This document shows positions 1 through 8,726 of a stretch of 64,000 bases of DNA, piece by piece. Positions within the stretch are counted from its first letter, which is position 1; each line of letters starts with the position of its first letter. Made by a program: the position numbers and the translations under genes. The notes below the pieces were generated by a model. That model saw nothing but the letters and a program-made list of their open reading frames with translations, made no database searches and was not told where the DNA came from. Source of the DNA: Polyangium sp. 6x1 (GTDB lineage Bacteria; Myxococcota_A; Polyangia; Polyangiales; Polyangiaceae). Location of the stretch: positions 1 through 64,000 of the forward strand of contig NZ_JARZHH010000047.1 of NCBI RefSeq assembly GCF_029946515.1. The letters run 5' to 3'.

Positions 1-957
1 CGGGGCGGGGCGAACCGCCGCGCGCGCCGGTCGTCCGGCCGCGGCGAGCGAGGGGCGCGAAGGCGACGTGGGGCGCGCGCCGCGCGAGGACCGAGGTGCG
101 CCGCGGCCTCGGCGGCTCGACGGAACGGGCTGGACGTCGGGGTCGAAGCCCGGCGCGCGCGCACGGTAGACGCTCGTGCTCTCGTGGCCCGCGTCGACGA
201 AATGCGCTGTGTTCGGCCGAGGATCGGCGGGCGCCACGACGAGCAATCCTCCCGGCCTGAGCACGCGGTGAAACTCGCGATACGCGTCGGCGATCACGCT
301 CGGGTTGAGGTAGATGGCGACGTTGCGGAAGAACACGGCATCCACCGAGCCCGCGGGCAACGTCGCCGCGTGATGCGCGACGTGCCCGACGTCGAAGGTG
401 ACGGCCCGCTGGACGATCTCCGCCACCTTTGCGCCGGACGCTTCTCCGCGCTGGAAGTAGTTGACCGAGAGCCAGGCCGGCGCGTCGCGGAAGGCCCACG
501 TGCCGTAGACGGCGGCGCGCGCCCTGCGGATCGCCTCGGGGCTGATGTCGGAGGCGAGGATGCGGACGCGCGCGAGCGCCTTCGCGCCGAGCCGCGCGTG
601 GACGGCGATGGCCATGGAATACGGCTCCTCGCCGCTCGCGCAGCCGGCAGAGAGCACGCACGCAGTCGAGAGCGGCTCGGCCGTGAGCCGCGCATGAAGC
701 GCGTCGACCAGAAAATCGAAATGGCCCTGGTGCCGAAGAAAAAACGTCTCCCGGACCGTGAGGTGATCGAGCAGCTCCGGCACGAGCGACGGCCATGCCG
801 CCGGCTCTCGCTTCAGCGCCTCGACCGTGGTGCCGCGACGAACCGCGATGGTCTCGAGCCCACGCGAGGCCTGCTCCGCCCAGTCGTCGCGCGGCGACAG
901 CCCGCTCTCGCGCGCGATCGCGTCGAGGAGCGCGTCGAGCCCGCCCGCTCCGCTCAT
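1..957 (-). CDS. cheR: CheR-type chemoreceptor methyltransferase (3' end outside window)
   Basis: SAM-dependent methyltransferase that would methylate glutamates of chemoreceptors. The 319 visible codons show the N-terminal helical CheR domain with the family motif VRETFFLRHQGHF (residues 68-80), the SAM-binding SAGCASGEEPYS (103-114) and DAVFFRNVAIYL, the counterpart of the usual CRNVxIYF. After the catalytic domain the protein enters a Pro/Ala/Arg-rich linker that is still open at the window edge, so a C-terminal extension such as TPR repeats is possible but not visible. The ATG overlaps the stop of the upstream cheW-like gene as ATGA, indicating translational coupling in a chemosensory operon. 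Confidence 0.88.
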   Translation of the reverse strand, partial: MSGAGGLDALLDAIARESGLSPRDDWAEQASRGLETIAVRRGTTVEALKREPAAWPSLVPELLDHLTVRETFFLRHQGHFDFLVDALHARLTAEPLSTACVLSAGCASGEEPYSMAIAVHARLGAKALARVRILASDISPEAIRRARAAVYGTWAFRDAPAWLSVNYFQRGEASGAKVAEIVQRAVTFDVGHVAHHAATLPAGSVDAVFFRNVAIYLNPSVIADAYREFHRVLRPGGLLVVAPADPRPNTAHFVDAGHESTSVYRARAPGFDPDVQPVPSSRRGRGAPRSSRGARPTSPSRPSLAAAGRPARAAVRPAP

Positions 958-1550
958 CGCCCGAGGTTCTCCTCGCGCATGGCGTTTGTCGTCCCGGAGG
1001 GCTCTTCGAGCGGCGGGATGTCCGACGTGGCGATCAGGCGGCTCAGGCTGAACAGAAGCACGAGCCCTTTCGCGTCGCGGAGCGTCGCTCGCACGTAGGG
1101 CGCGAGGGGCAAACTTGCTCCCAGGCCGTTGGTCCGCTCTCCCAGCGCGAGCGTGCGCACGCCCAGCACCTCCTGCACGACGAGGCCGATCCGCTGCGCT
1201 TCGTGTCGGCAGATGACGATTTGATCGTCGAGGTCGAGTGTTCGCCCGCGGCGCTCGATCCGGGCCGCGACATCGAGCACCGGGAGCGCCCGACCTCGGA
1301 GGTTCAAGAGCCCGTGCACCCACGGAGGCGCTTCGGGCAAGGGCGCCATCGCGGCCGCGGGGACCGCCCGCTCGACCACGTCGAGGGGGAAGGCGACCCG
1401 CGTCTCCTCGACACGACAGACGACCGCCTGGATCTCGCCCTCGACGGGCAATGGCTCGTCGGCTTCGTGGGCCGAGGTGGTGCATTCGAGCTCGTAGAGC
1501 CGGCGCTTGAGCTCGGCGATTTCCCGCCCGATGTCATTCCGCGTGCTCAC
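954..1550 (-). CDS. cheW: CheW-like coupling protein
   Basis: 198-residue protein with a short charged N-terminal helix (about residues 1-35, possible coiled coil) followed by a CheW domain from about residue 41. Recognisable CheW features are the hydrophobic strand VAFPLDVVERAVP, the WVHGLLNLRGRALPVLDV core and the later IGLVVQEVLGV segment. CheW proteins couple chemoreceptors to the kinase CheA in cytoplasmic arrays. The start overlaps the stop of the Hpt-REC gene as ATGA, and the stop overlaps the cheR start, so three genes are translationally coupled. No CheA or receptor gene lies inside the window; they may sit beyond position 1. Confidence 0.85.
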   Translation of the reverse strand: MSTRNDIGREIAELKRRLYELECTTSAHEADEPLPVEGEIQAVVCRVEETRVAFPLDVVERAVPAAAMAPLPEAPPWVHGLLNLRGRALPVLDVAARIERRGRTLDLDDQIVICRHEAQRIGLVVQEVLGVRTLALGERTNGLGASLPLAPYVRATLRDAKGLVLLFSLSRLIATSDIPPLEEPSGTTNAMREENLGR

Positions 1551-2326
1551 GGTCCCCCCGATGCCCGCGCCGGCGTTTCGAGATGCGCGGAGACGGCTGC
1601 GACGATCTCGCGCGCGTCGCCCGTCTTGCGCAGATGCCCCGCGGCGCCGAGGCGTTTGGCCGTCGCGCGGAGCGAGGCCTCCGGTTGGTTGGAAAAAAGA
1701 ACGACGGGCGCCCGGTGGAAGACGCCGTCCCGGGAGAGCCGTCGGAGCAGCGCGCCGGCGTCCTGCTCGGCGATGGAGAGGTCGAGCAGGATCAGCGCGG
1801 GCGGCTCCCGGGACAACGCCTCGAGGGCCGACGCCGGCGTGTTCGCCGTGATTGCGCGAAACCCCGCCTCTTCGAGCGCGCGCTGCACGACGCGGAGCAC
1901 GGTACGGCTATCGTCCACGATGAGGATCGTTCGCGATCGCCGCGTCGTGGAGACGGCCTCGCGCCCTCGCACATCGGCGCGCGCCGGGGCGTGGCTCCCG
2001 CCCTGCGTGGTCGTGCCGCGCTGCAGATCCGAGAGCGCTCGCACCGCCTCGTCGACGAGCCGCAGCGCGTCTTCGGGGCTCCGGCCCGCCTCCCGTCGCA
2101 GCGCGCCGACGGCCTGCTCCAGCCGGCCCGCGAGGTCCCGGAGCGCCGGAAGATCGACCATCAAGAGAATGCCACGCAGCGTGTGGGCATCGCGGGAGAG
2201 CCCGCGCAGGGCGGCCGCGTCCGAGGGGCAAGCCCGAAGGGCATCACGCGAGCGCACCATCGAGGCGACGAGCAGCTCGGATTCCGCAAGGAAATCGCTC
2301 ATGAAGAGCGGTTGCTCGGGGGCCAT
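1547..2326 (-). CDS. Hpt-receiver fusion protein
   Basis: 259-residue two-domain phosphotransfer protein. The N-terminal helical part carries HTLRG with His48, matching the Hpt consensus HxxKG except for Arg in place of Lys. A flexible linker (about 104-130) leads to a receiver domain beginning TILIVDDSRT, with the acidic pocket Asp138/Asp139, phosphoacceptor Asp182 in LILLDLS and a conserved Lys in LRKTGD. Both a His donor and an Asp acceptor in one protein suggests a phosphorelay intermediate or phosphate sink for the chemosensory system. GGAG lies about 8 bp before the ATG. It is coupled to cheW by ATGA. Confidence 0.82.
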   Translation of the reverse strand: MAPEQPLFMSDFLAESELLVASMVRSRDALRACPSDAAALRGLSRDAHTLRGILLMVDLPALRDLAGRLEQAVGALRREAGRSPEDALRLVDEAVRALSDLQRGTTTQGGSHAPARADVRGREAVSTTRRSRTILIVDDSRTVLRVVQRALEEAGFRAITANTPASALEALSREPPALILLDLSIAEQDAGALLRRLSRDGVFHRAPVVLFSNQPEASLRATAKRLGAAGHLRKTGDAREIVAAVSAHLETPARASGGP

Positions 2327-2413
2327 TACGTATGCTCCGTTTGTCTCTGCGGTGGCGTATCGACGCGCCGCCGCGCGTGCGCCGCATGAAGCGGCCGAGC
2401 GGCGGCAAAGATC

Positions 2414-3349
2414 TCAGCTCCCTCCGACGAGCCCGGGCCGCATCTTGTCGAGCCACGCCCTCGCCGTGGCCTCGTCTTGTGAGAAATGTCGGTGCAGGGG
2501 TTTCCCGCTCAGCTTCGACACCGCCCGCTGGACCATTTCGAGGACCACCTGAATATGGAAATCCGCGCCGAACGCGGCCATCGCGTGGGGCGGCACGCGC
2601 CTGGCCCAGGCGCTCATGTGGTCCCGCGCCGCCGCGTCGAGGTCGACGGTCTCGGACATGTCGAAAAGGATCAGATAATAAGGGCGCGGGCCGGCCCACG
2701 CCTCCAGCCGCGAGAGCGCGGCCTTGCCGCTACCATGCGCGACGGAGCCCCGCGCCTTGAGCACCACGAGGTCCGGAGGCTCGATGGTCATGTCGAGGCT
2801 GCCCGTCTCCGCTGCCTTCATCCGCCTCGTGGAAGGGGGACCTTCGCCGCTGCTTTGCCTGGGCGGCGGCTCGCCGAGCGGATCGGAAAAGGGCGCCGTC
2901 GCGGATACGCGCACCCGGCTCGACGGTTCGACGAGCAACGCCACCTCGAGAGCGCCGGCGAGCTCCTGCGTATCCTCGGGCTTCGGGATGGCGCCGTCGG
3001 CCCCGAGCTGATCGGCGAGCCGCTGCAAGACGGCCTTGTGCATGTTGCTGCACAGGATCACGCGGACACGCGGCGCGGTGAAGGTCTCGCGGATCATCCG
3101 CATCAGACGCGGGCCGTCGAGCTGCGGCATATTCACGTCGAGGAGCACCACATCGCAGGCCGTCTCTCGTATCGCCTGCAAGCTCCCTTGCGGCCCGTGG
3201 TGAAAACGCGCGCTCAAGCCCGCGTCTTCGAGGGCCCACGCCGCGCGCCGGCCGAAGTCGTCGTCGTCGTCGATGACGAGGACCTTTCTTCGGTTGGAAG
3301 GGATGATCCCCCGACGCGAAGGAACGACGGGTGTCTTACGATGGGTCAA
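2414..3349 (-). CDS. Response regulator with SpoIIAA-like C-terminal domain
   Basis: 311-residue protein. Residues about 21-140 form a receiver domain (KVLVIDDDDDFG, phosphoacceptor Asp71 in VVLLDVNMP). After a Pro/Ser-rich linker the C-terminal 120 residues look like a SpoIIAA-like/STAS-related domain (DLVVLKARGSV, YYLILFDMS, MAAFGADFHIQVV) rather than a DNA-binding domain, so output is probably by protein interaction. The reading frame starts with TTG preceded by GGGGAGAG at good spacing; no better ATG exists. It is the first gene of the chemosensory operon and is separated from the Hpt-REC gene by 87 bp with no clear terminator. Confidence 0.78.
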   Translation of the reverse strand: MTHRKTPVVPSRRGIIPSNRRKVLVIDDDDDFGRRAAWALEDAGLSARFHHGPQGSLQAIRETACDVVLLDVNMPQLDGPRLMRMIRETFTAPRVRVILCSNMHKAVLQRLADQLGADGAIPKPEDTQELAGALEVALLVEPSSRVRVSATAPFSDPLGEPPPRQSSGEGPPSTRRMKAAETGSLDMTIEPPDLVVLKARGSVAHGSGKAALSRLEAWAGPRPYYLILFDMSETVDLDAAARDHMSAWARRVPPHAMAAFGADFHIQVVLEMVQRAVSKLSGKPLHRHFSQDEATARAWLDKMRPGLVGGS

Positions 3350-3567
3350 AACGCTCTCCCCATCGTTTGGGCTAACACACTGCTCGAACCGGCGTCAATC
3401 GATATTGCGGCCTTTTGACCATTAAGGAAGGCCACCCTCCACGCGGGCAACGTCAATGTAATGACGATCCTGGCCGCCAATCGCGTGACGCATGGAGAGC
3501 GGCGATACCATGGCCGATTCTGGCCCTGCGTCACGCGACGTGCTGGCGAACAGGCGCCGCCTTCGCT

Positions 3568-3606
3568 CCGTGTATTTCGCGTCCTTTTCCGACGCGAAAT
3601 ACACGG
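3568..3606 (-). terminator. Perfect 16-bp stem-loop after the lipase-like gene
   Basis: The arms CCGTGTATTTCGCGTC and GACGCGAAATACACGG are perfectly complementary around a 7-nt loop. The hairpin abuts the stop codon of the minus-strand gene ending at 3607. There is no T-tract, so it may act as an mRNA 3' stabiliser or a factor-dependent terminator rather than a classical intrinsic one. The flanks 3350-3567 hold no gene. Confidence 0.6.
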
Positions 3607-5040
3607 TCAAGGCGCCGGGGTTCCGGCGCAGGTGACGGGGGCGCCCGTGGAGCAGGCCTTCTCGAAGGGCTTGCCCGCGACGCGATCCCCGACGAAGGTC
3701 AGGATCTCCGGCAGCGCCCACGTCGTGGCCTTCGTGTGCGAGGCGCCGGCGCACTCGAGGTAACGCATGGGCATCCCCGCGTCGCACAGCGTCTTGAATG
3801 CGGCGCGCTCGGTCGGCGTATCGACGAGCTTGTCCGCCTCGCCCGTGATGAACAGGATGCCATAACTCGCGGCGTCCTTCTGGATGCGCGACACGCTCGT
3901 GGTGGTGAGCCCATTCTCGGCGGCCATGCAGCCCCACGGCGCGAGCTCCGAAAGTGCGCCCGACGCGGCGGCGTCGAGCACCTCGGGCTGGAAGAGGGCC
4001 GAAAGCATGTCCTTGCCCGCGAGGAGATCCCCCGGATCGCAGCCCGCGCCGAGCGCGGCGGGGACGTCCTTGTCGAGCGGCGGCAGCAGCACCTCCCCGA
4101 GCTTGTCCTCCGCGTCGTACCAGCCCGAGCTCGCGCCATAAAAGGCGATCATGTTGGCGGTCGACTCGCGCTGCGTGGTGAGCGCGAGCTGGCCCTCGCC
4201 GAGCATGTCCGCGGGCGGGACCGTCGTCGCAATGCCGACGACGTCGAGCTCGCGAGCGTAATAAGGCGCGAGACGATCCACCCAGAGCGCCGCGTGTCCG
4301 CCCTGGGATCCGCCGACCACGGCGAGCCGCGCCGAGGGACGCGCGCCGCCCTCGCGGATCTCCTCGGGCAGGCGCAGGACCGCGCGGGCCGCGTCGAGCG
4401 AGGCAATGGCCGTCGCCTGACCGACCAGGTACGGGTGCAAGAAGCCCGTGGCCGGCGGGTCGTTCTTGAGGCCGATGTAATCGGGCGCCACGACGACGTA
4501 GCCGATCGACGCGAGGGCGGCCGCGAGCGCCGCGGTTTCCGTCTCCGCGCTCGGGCCGCAGCCATCGGTGAAGCCGCTCGTGCCGTGCAGGACCATGAGC
4601 GTCGGGAGCGCCTCGGCGTCCTCGGGGACGGTCGTCGGCCACGCGAGCAGCGCCGACGCCTCCACCGTCTTGCCGCGATCCTGCGTCACGTACGTGAAGA
4701 CGTGGGTCACGACGTCGTATTTGAGCGGGACGGGCAGGTTGCCGAGCGCCTCGGCCGCGAGCGCGTCGAGCAGTCCTTTGGGATACGTGGCCGTCGCCCT
4801 GTGCGTGGTGATCTCGCCGAGCGAGAGGTCCCTCAGCCAGGCGTGATCGGCCTGCCCGCAGCGGGCCGGGGCATCGGCGAGGGCGTCGGTCTCGGGCGTC
4901 CCCGCGACCTCGGGGGCCGGGAGCTCCGGCTTTTCCGGGCCACTGGGAGGAGGGGGATTCTCATCGCCGCCGCACGCGGCGAGGGCGAGGGTGCTGCCAA
5001 GGAGAAGGCCGCGAACGCGGCGATCGAAAAGGTGCCTCAT
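3607..5040 (-). CDS. Secreted lipase-like alpha/beta hydrolase lipoprotein
   Basis: 477-residue exported esterase or lipase. The N-terminus is a lipoprotein signal (LALAACGG, lipobox Cys at about 23) followed by a Pro/Glu linker. The alpha/beta-hydrolase core shows TLMVLHGTSG (oxyanion region), VVVAPDYIGLK, the nucleophile elbow GGSQGGHAA, the acid region ITGEADKLVD and the catalytic His in AGASHTKATTW, a layout resembling secretory lipases. It probably acts on lipid or ester substrates at the outer membrane or outside the cell. It is a single gene followed directly by a strong hairpin. The substrate cannot be read from sequence. Confidence 0.8.
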   Translation of the reverse strand: MRHLFDRRVRGLLLGSTLALAACGGDENPPPPSGPEKPELPAPEVAGTPETDALADAPARCGQADHAWLRDLSLGEITTHRATATYPKGLLDALAAEALGNLPVPLKYDVVTHVFTYVTQDRGKTVEASALLAWPTTVPEDAEALPTLMVLHGTSGFTDGCGPSAETETAALAAALASIGYVVVAPDYIGLKNDPPATGFLHPYLVGQATAIASLDAARAVLRLPEEIREGGARPSARLAVVGGSQGGHAALWVDRLAPYYARELDVVGIATTVPPADMLGEGQLALTTQRESTANMIAFYGASSGWYDAEDKLGEVLLPPLDKDVPAALGAGCDPGDLLAGKDMLSALFQPEVLDAAASGALSELAPWGCMAAENGLTTTSVSRIQKDAASYGILFITGEADKLVDTPTERAAFKTLCDAGMPMRYLECAGASHTKATTWALPEILTFVGDRVAGKPFEKACSTGAPVTCAGTPAP

Positions 5041-5127
5041 GGGCCGCGCACCTTACGCGGTGCGCGGCGGGACGACAATGGCCTGGGACGATGGCGACGC
5101 CGACGTCGATATCCGCGAAGCTTTGGC

Positions 5128-5508
5128 CTAGCGAGCCGCGCGCGCCGCGCGCCAGAACAGGAGCCCGGCCAAAAGGGGAGCCAGCGCCGCGACGAGGATC
5201 GAGCCTTCCACCAGCGTTCGTCCGCAGTCCCCGGAGCGCGCGCTCATCCACAACCCAGGATGAAGCACCACGAGGAGGAGCAAGGGCCATTGCTTCCGAA
5301 TGCCCGCGGCGCGCAGCCGAGGAACGAAGAACGATCCCACCGCGACGACCAGCGTCACGCCCCACAGGATCAAGCCGAGCCGTTCGGCGCGGAGGATTGC
5401 TTCCTCGGCCCCCGGACCCGAGCACGCAAAGGCGAAATCATGAGCCGCCAGCGTGGCCGCGGCGATCCCGAGCGCGTACGAGGATCGGATGGGGTTCGCG
5501 GGGCGCAT
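5128..5508 (-). CDS. Small integral membrane protein, unknown function
   Basis: About 126 residues with three or four hydrophobic segments: an N-terminal signal-like helix (YALGIAAATLAAHDFAFAC), LILWGVTLVVAVGSFFV, WPLLLLVVLHPGL and LVEGSILVAALAPLLAGLLF. No family was recognised. The frame is open to a TTG at 5541 and a GTG at 5532 preceded by GGAGACC; the ATG at 5508 has no obvious ribosome binding site, so the start is uncertain. It is divergent from the ferredoxin gene at 5645. Confidence 0.6.
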   Translation of the reverse strand: MRPANPIRSSYALGIAAATLAAHDFAFACSGPGAEEAILRAERLGLILWGVTLVVAVGSFFVPRLRAAGIRKQWPLLLLVVLHPGLWMSARSGDCGRTLVEGSILVAALAPLLAGLLFWRAARAAR

Positions 5509-5644
5509 TTTCGAGTTGGCAGCTAAGCACACGGTCTCCAAGCGTCAAGAAACGTCCCGTCGAACCGTGTATGATGCAAGTTTCCTGCTCGGCTTCACAC
5601 TTTTTCACGCAGCGCCCCCGGCTCCCTGCCGTATCTTGGGGTGG

Positions 5645-5986
5645 ATGAGCCACGAGAGCATCAACAAAGAAAAGGCACGCCGGGCCGCGAAGCACCCTGA
5701 TCGCCCGGGCGAGGATTGCCGCGCCGAACCTGGGCAATATTCACCCGTCGTCGATCGAGCGCGGTGCGAGGGCAAGCGCGATTGTGTGGAGGTTTGTCCG
5801 TACGGCGTGTTCGAGGTCCGCCGGATGGAGGATGCGGATTTCGACGGGCTCGGGTTCTTCGCGCGCCTGAAGAGCCGCGCGCACGGCAGGCAAACCGCCT
5901 ACACGCCGAACGCGGACCATTGCAAAGCCTGTGGGTTGTGCGTGGTCGCGTGTCCCGAGAAGGCCATTCAGCTCGTTCGCCGATAG
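5645..5986 (+). CDS. 2[4Fe-4S] ferredoxin-like protein
   Basis: 113-residue soluble iron-sulfur protein with two cluster motifs: CEGKRDCVEVCPYGVF, a variant first motif with a widened first spacing, and CKACGLCVVACPEKAI, a classical CxxCxxC...CP motif. It is probably an electron carrier. The ATG at 5645 is preceded by GGGGTGG; the open frame continues upstream but without family similarity. The gene is convergent with aqpZ, the two stops lying only 16 bp apart. Confidence 0.82.
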   Translation: MSHESINKEKARRAAKHPDRPGEDCRAEPGQYSPVVDRARCEGKRDCVEVCPYGVFEVRRMEDADFDGLGFFARLKSRAHGRQTAYTPNADHCKACGLCVVACPEKAIQLVRR

Positions 5987-6002
5987 CTCCCCGGCGTTGG
6001 GT

Positions 6003-6752
6003 TCACGCCCGCGTGGGCAACTGCTCGGCCGGCCCTGGCGGCCCCGGGCGCGCCTTGCGGAGCACCTGATCCGGCTCGAGCGCGCGCGCCGCGAGCCCCG
6101 CGAGAGCAGCGCCGAGCAGCGGCGCGACCCAGAACATCCAGAGCTGCGCGAGCGCCCAGCCACCCACGAACAGCGCGGGCCCCGTGGAGCGCGCGGGGTT
6201 GACCGAGGCGTTCGTGATCGGGATGTCGAGGAGGTGAATCAGCGTCAGGCAGAGGCCGATCGCGAGGCCGCCGAACGTATTCATCGCGCGCTTCGACGTG
6301 GCGCCGAGGATCACCATGACGAAGAAGAAGGTCAGCACGACCTCGACGAAGAATGCGGCTGCCGCGGAGTAGCCAGCGGGCGAATGCGCGCCGTAGCCGT
6401 TCGCGCCGAGGCCGCTCGTGACAGGGTCGTATCCGCCGGGCATGCCTCGCGCGATGATGAGCAGCGCGCCCGCGCCGAGGAACCCGCCGACGAGCTGGGC
6501 CATGATGTACGGCAGCACTTCCTCGCGCGGAAAGCGCCCGGCCGCTGCGAGACCCACGGTGACGGCCGGGTTCAGGTGCGCGCCCGAGATATGGCCGATT
6601 GCATAAGCCATGGTGAGCACCGTGAGGCCGAACGCAAGCGAGATGCCGAGGTATCCGATCTTCTCGCCCGCGAGGACGGCGCTGCCGACGCCGCCGAGCA
6701 CGAGCCAGCACGTCCCGACGGCCTCTGCGGCGACCTTTCTTCCGATGGACAT
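6003..6752 (-). CDS. aqpZ: Aquaporin Z-type water channel
   Basis: 249-residue MIP-family channel with six membrane helices and both pore motifs, NPAV in [12 protein letters not shown] and NPAR in [11 protein letters not shown]. The length matches bacterial AqpZ. The sequence around the second motif ([20 protein letters not shown]) is very close to AqpZ rather than glycerol facilitators. The ATG at 6752 is chosen because AGGGGGGA lies just upstream; a longer in-frame N-terminus (to 6893) is Arg-rich and unlikely. It is divergent from the MBL-fold gene across 185 bp. Confidence 0.93.
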   Translation of the reverse strand: MSIGRKVAAEAVGTCWLVLGGVGSAVLAGEKIGYLGISLAFGLTVLTMAYAIGHISGAHLNPAVTVGLAAAGRFPREEVLPYIMAQLVGGFLGAGALLIIARGMPGGYDPVTSGLGANGYGAHSPAGYSAAAAFFVEVVLTFFFVMVILGATSKRAMNTFGGLAIGLCLTLIHLLDIPITNASVNPARSTGPALFVGGWALAQLWMFWVAPLLGAALAGLAARALEPDQVLRKARPGPPGPAEQLPTRA

Positions 6753-6937
6753 GAGAAGTCCCCCCTTTCCCCGCCCGGAACGTGGGGTGCGCCGCGCCCA
6801 CGTAAAGGCGCCCACCCGTTCACGTTCGACGCGGAAGCTCGAAACGGTCAGGCGAGCGCGCCTCCGCGAGAGCACCCTCACGCGATTCGACATCGTATTC
6901 TGTTCCGCTTTTTCTAGACGTCGCGTGGAATCGCACT

Positions 6938-7753
6938 ATGCTTGCGCGCGTGAACTCTTTCGCGCGCGCTCTCTTGTCTTCCCTTGCCCGGCGTGCCTTG
7001 GCGCCCGGTGCTCTGTTCGGCCTGCTCCTCTCGGCCTGCTCCTCCACGCACCAGGTCTCGGCGCAGTCCGGGCTCGACGTCCATACCTTCACGCACGACT
7101 CCATCAACACCCATTTGCTCGTCGCCAAGGGCGCCATGGTGATGGTGGACCCGGGCTACGAAAAGAACGCGCCGGCGCTGGAGCAGGACCTGCGCGACGC
7201 GGGCCTCGACCCGGCCCTGGTGAAGACCATCGTCCTCACGCACGGGCACGCGGATCACGCCGGCGCCGCGCGCCACTTTCAGTCGCGCTTCCAGGCGCGC
7301 GTCGTCGCGGGCCAGGGGGACGAGGGAATGCTCTCGACAGGAAAAAACGAGCCGCTGTGCCCGACGGGTTTCCTCGGCCGGTGGCGCCACGCCGAGGACG
7401 AGGGGGCAACGTACACGCCATTCCACGCGGACATCGCCGTGACCGAGCCTCTGGACCTCGCGTCGATTTCGGGCGTCCCGGGCCGTATCGTCCCGCTGCC
7501 GGGGCATACCCGAGGCTCGCTCGTGGTGCTGGCAGGGGACGCCGCCTTCGTGGGCGACCTGTTCCGCGGCTCGCTCGTGGGATCGGGCGCGGAGACGCAC
7601 CTCTTCATGTGCGATGTCGAGGGCAACAAGAGGGACATCGCCCGGCTGCTCGGCGAGCTCGGCCCCGGCGCCAAGCGCTTCTTCGTCGGGCATTTCGGCC
7701 CGGTCGCGCGGGAAGACGTCGCCGATTTCTTCGAAGTGCCCCCGCGCGAGTAG
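6938..7753 (+). CDS. MBL-fold metallohydrolase lipoprotein
   Basis: 271-residue exported metallo-beta-lactamase-fold enzyme. The N-terminus is a lipoprotein signal ending LLLSACSS. The core carries the metal motif THGHADHAG, followed by the His of PLPGHTRGS, Asp of AFVGDLFRG and His of FFVGHFGPV, a complete set of likely dinuclear metal ligands. The fold covers lactamases, glyoxalase II-like and lactonase-like enzymes, and the substrate is unknown. The stop lies 3 bp from the stop of the convergent aminotransferase gene. Confidence 0.85.
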   Translation: MLARVNSFARALLSSLARRALAPGALFGLLLSACSSTHQVSAQSGLDVHTFTHDSINTHLLVAKGAMVMVDPGYEKNAPALEQDLRDAGLDPALVKTIVLTHGHADHAGAARHFQSRFQARVVAGQGDEGMLSTGKNEPLCPTGFLGRWRHAEDEGATYTPFHADIAVTEPLDLASISGVPGRIVPLPGHTRGSLVVLAGDAAFVGDLFRGSLVGSGAETHLFMCDVEGNKRDIARLLGELGPGAKRFFVGHFGPVAREDVADFFEVPPRE

Positions 7754-7756
7754 AGG

Positions 7757-8584
7757 TCAATGACGGGCCATGTAATCGGCGAACAGGGTCATCAACCGGC
7801 GCGTCACCGTGCCCGGTTTTCCACGGCCTATCGTGAGGTCGTCGACGCGGACCACCGGCACGATGTTCTTGTTCGTCGCCGTGAGAAATGCTTCGTCGGC
7901 CGCGGCGAGCTCCGCCTCCGACACGTCTCGCTCCTCCACCACGATTCCGGCTCTCTTCGCGAGATCGATCACGAGATTTCGGGTCGTCCCGAGAAGCACC
8001 CCCTCACGCGCGGTGATCACCCGATCGCCCTTCACGATGAAGAAGTTGCTGGTGGTGCACTCGAGGACCCGACCCTCCACCACGTAGAGGATCTCGATCG
8101 CCCCGGCGCGGATCCGCGCCTTCTGCTGGCGCACCGCTTCCAGGTATTCCGTCGTTTTGGCCTCCGGGACGACCCGCTCGTGCGGACGACGAATGACCTT
8201 GGCCCCCTTCTCGAATACCTTCCCGGGGAGGGGCTGGATCGGCTCGGAGAAAATATAAAGTAGCGGTTTGTCGACGAGGAGCCCGGCCCTGGCGACGCCG
8301 CCCGTGAGCAAGAGCCGGATGTTGCAGTCCTCTCCCGCGTTCTTCGCGAGGAGCTTCGCGACCGCCTCACGAACGGCCTTCTCCGGGAGCGGGATCGGGA
8401 GGCCGAGGAGCTTCGCCGAGCGCTGAAAGCGCCTCCAGTGCTCCTTCCACAAGAAAGGTTTGCCGTTCACCGTCTTCAGGAAATCGAAGACGCCATAGCC
8501 CCGGAGCACCGCCAGATCCGTGACCGGTAACGTCGCCTTCTCCGTCGGCAATATCTTTCCGTCGTGATAGCAGAAAGGCTTCAT
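7757..8584 (-). CDS. Class IV PLP-dependent aminotransferase
   Basis: 275-residue fold-type IV enzyme of the branched-chain/D-amino acid aminotransferase and ADC lyase group. Visible family features are the N-terminal VTDLAVLRGYGVFDFLKT, the likely PLP Lys143 in EAKTTEYLEAV, ECTTSNFFIVKGD (PLP phosphate and glutamate region) and LLGTTRNLVIDLA. The ATG at 8584 gives the usual family length; a longer frame upstream lacks similarity. It may act on branched-chain or D-amino acids; the sequence alone does not decide. The sensor kinase on the other strand begins about 140 bp away. Confidence 0.85.
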   Translation of the reverse strand: MKPFCYHDGKILPTEKATLPVTDLAVLRGYGVFDFLKTVNGKPFLWKEHWRRFQRSAKLLGLPIPLPEKAVREAVAKLLAKNAGEDCNIRLLLTGGVARAGLLVDKPLLYIFSEPIQPLPGKVFEKGAKVIRRPHERVVPEAKTTEYLEAVRQQKARIRAGAIEILYVVEGRVLECTTSNFFIVKGDRVITAREGVLLGTTRNLVIDLAKRAGIVVEERDVSEAELAAADEAFLTATNKNIVPVVRVDDLTIGRGKPGTVTRRLMTLFADYMARH

Positions 8585-8726
8585 GCGCCCCCACCTTAGC
8601 AGGCGGGCCGCTGGGCGTGCCAGGGCGCCGTGCATCCATGGTCGGGCGCGGCAGGCCGCCCGCGCGCGCGAGTGGCCCTCGACCCTCGCAGGTCCTATAT
8701 TCTGCGGAGGACGACGAGCCGCCCGC

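Noticed and set aside
3415-5526. 703-residue plus-strand open frame
   Set aside because: Arg/Gly-rich composition with no family pattern, antisense to the lipase-like gene; typical of high-G+C shadow frames.
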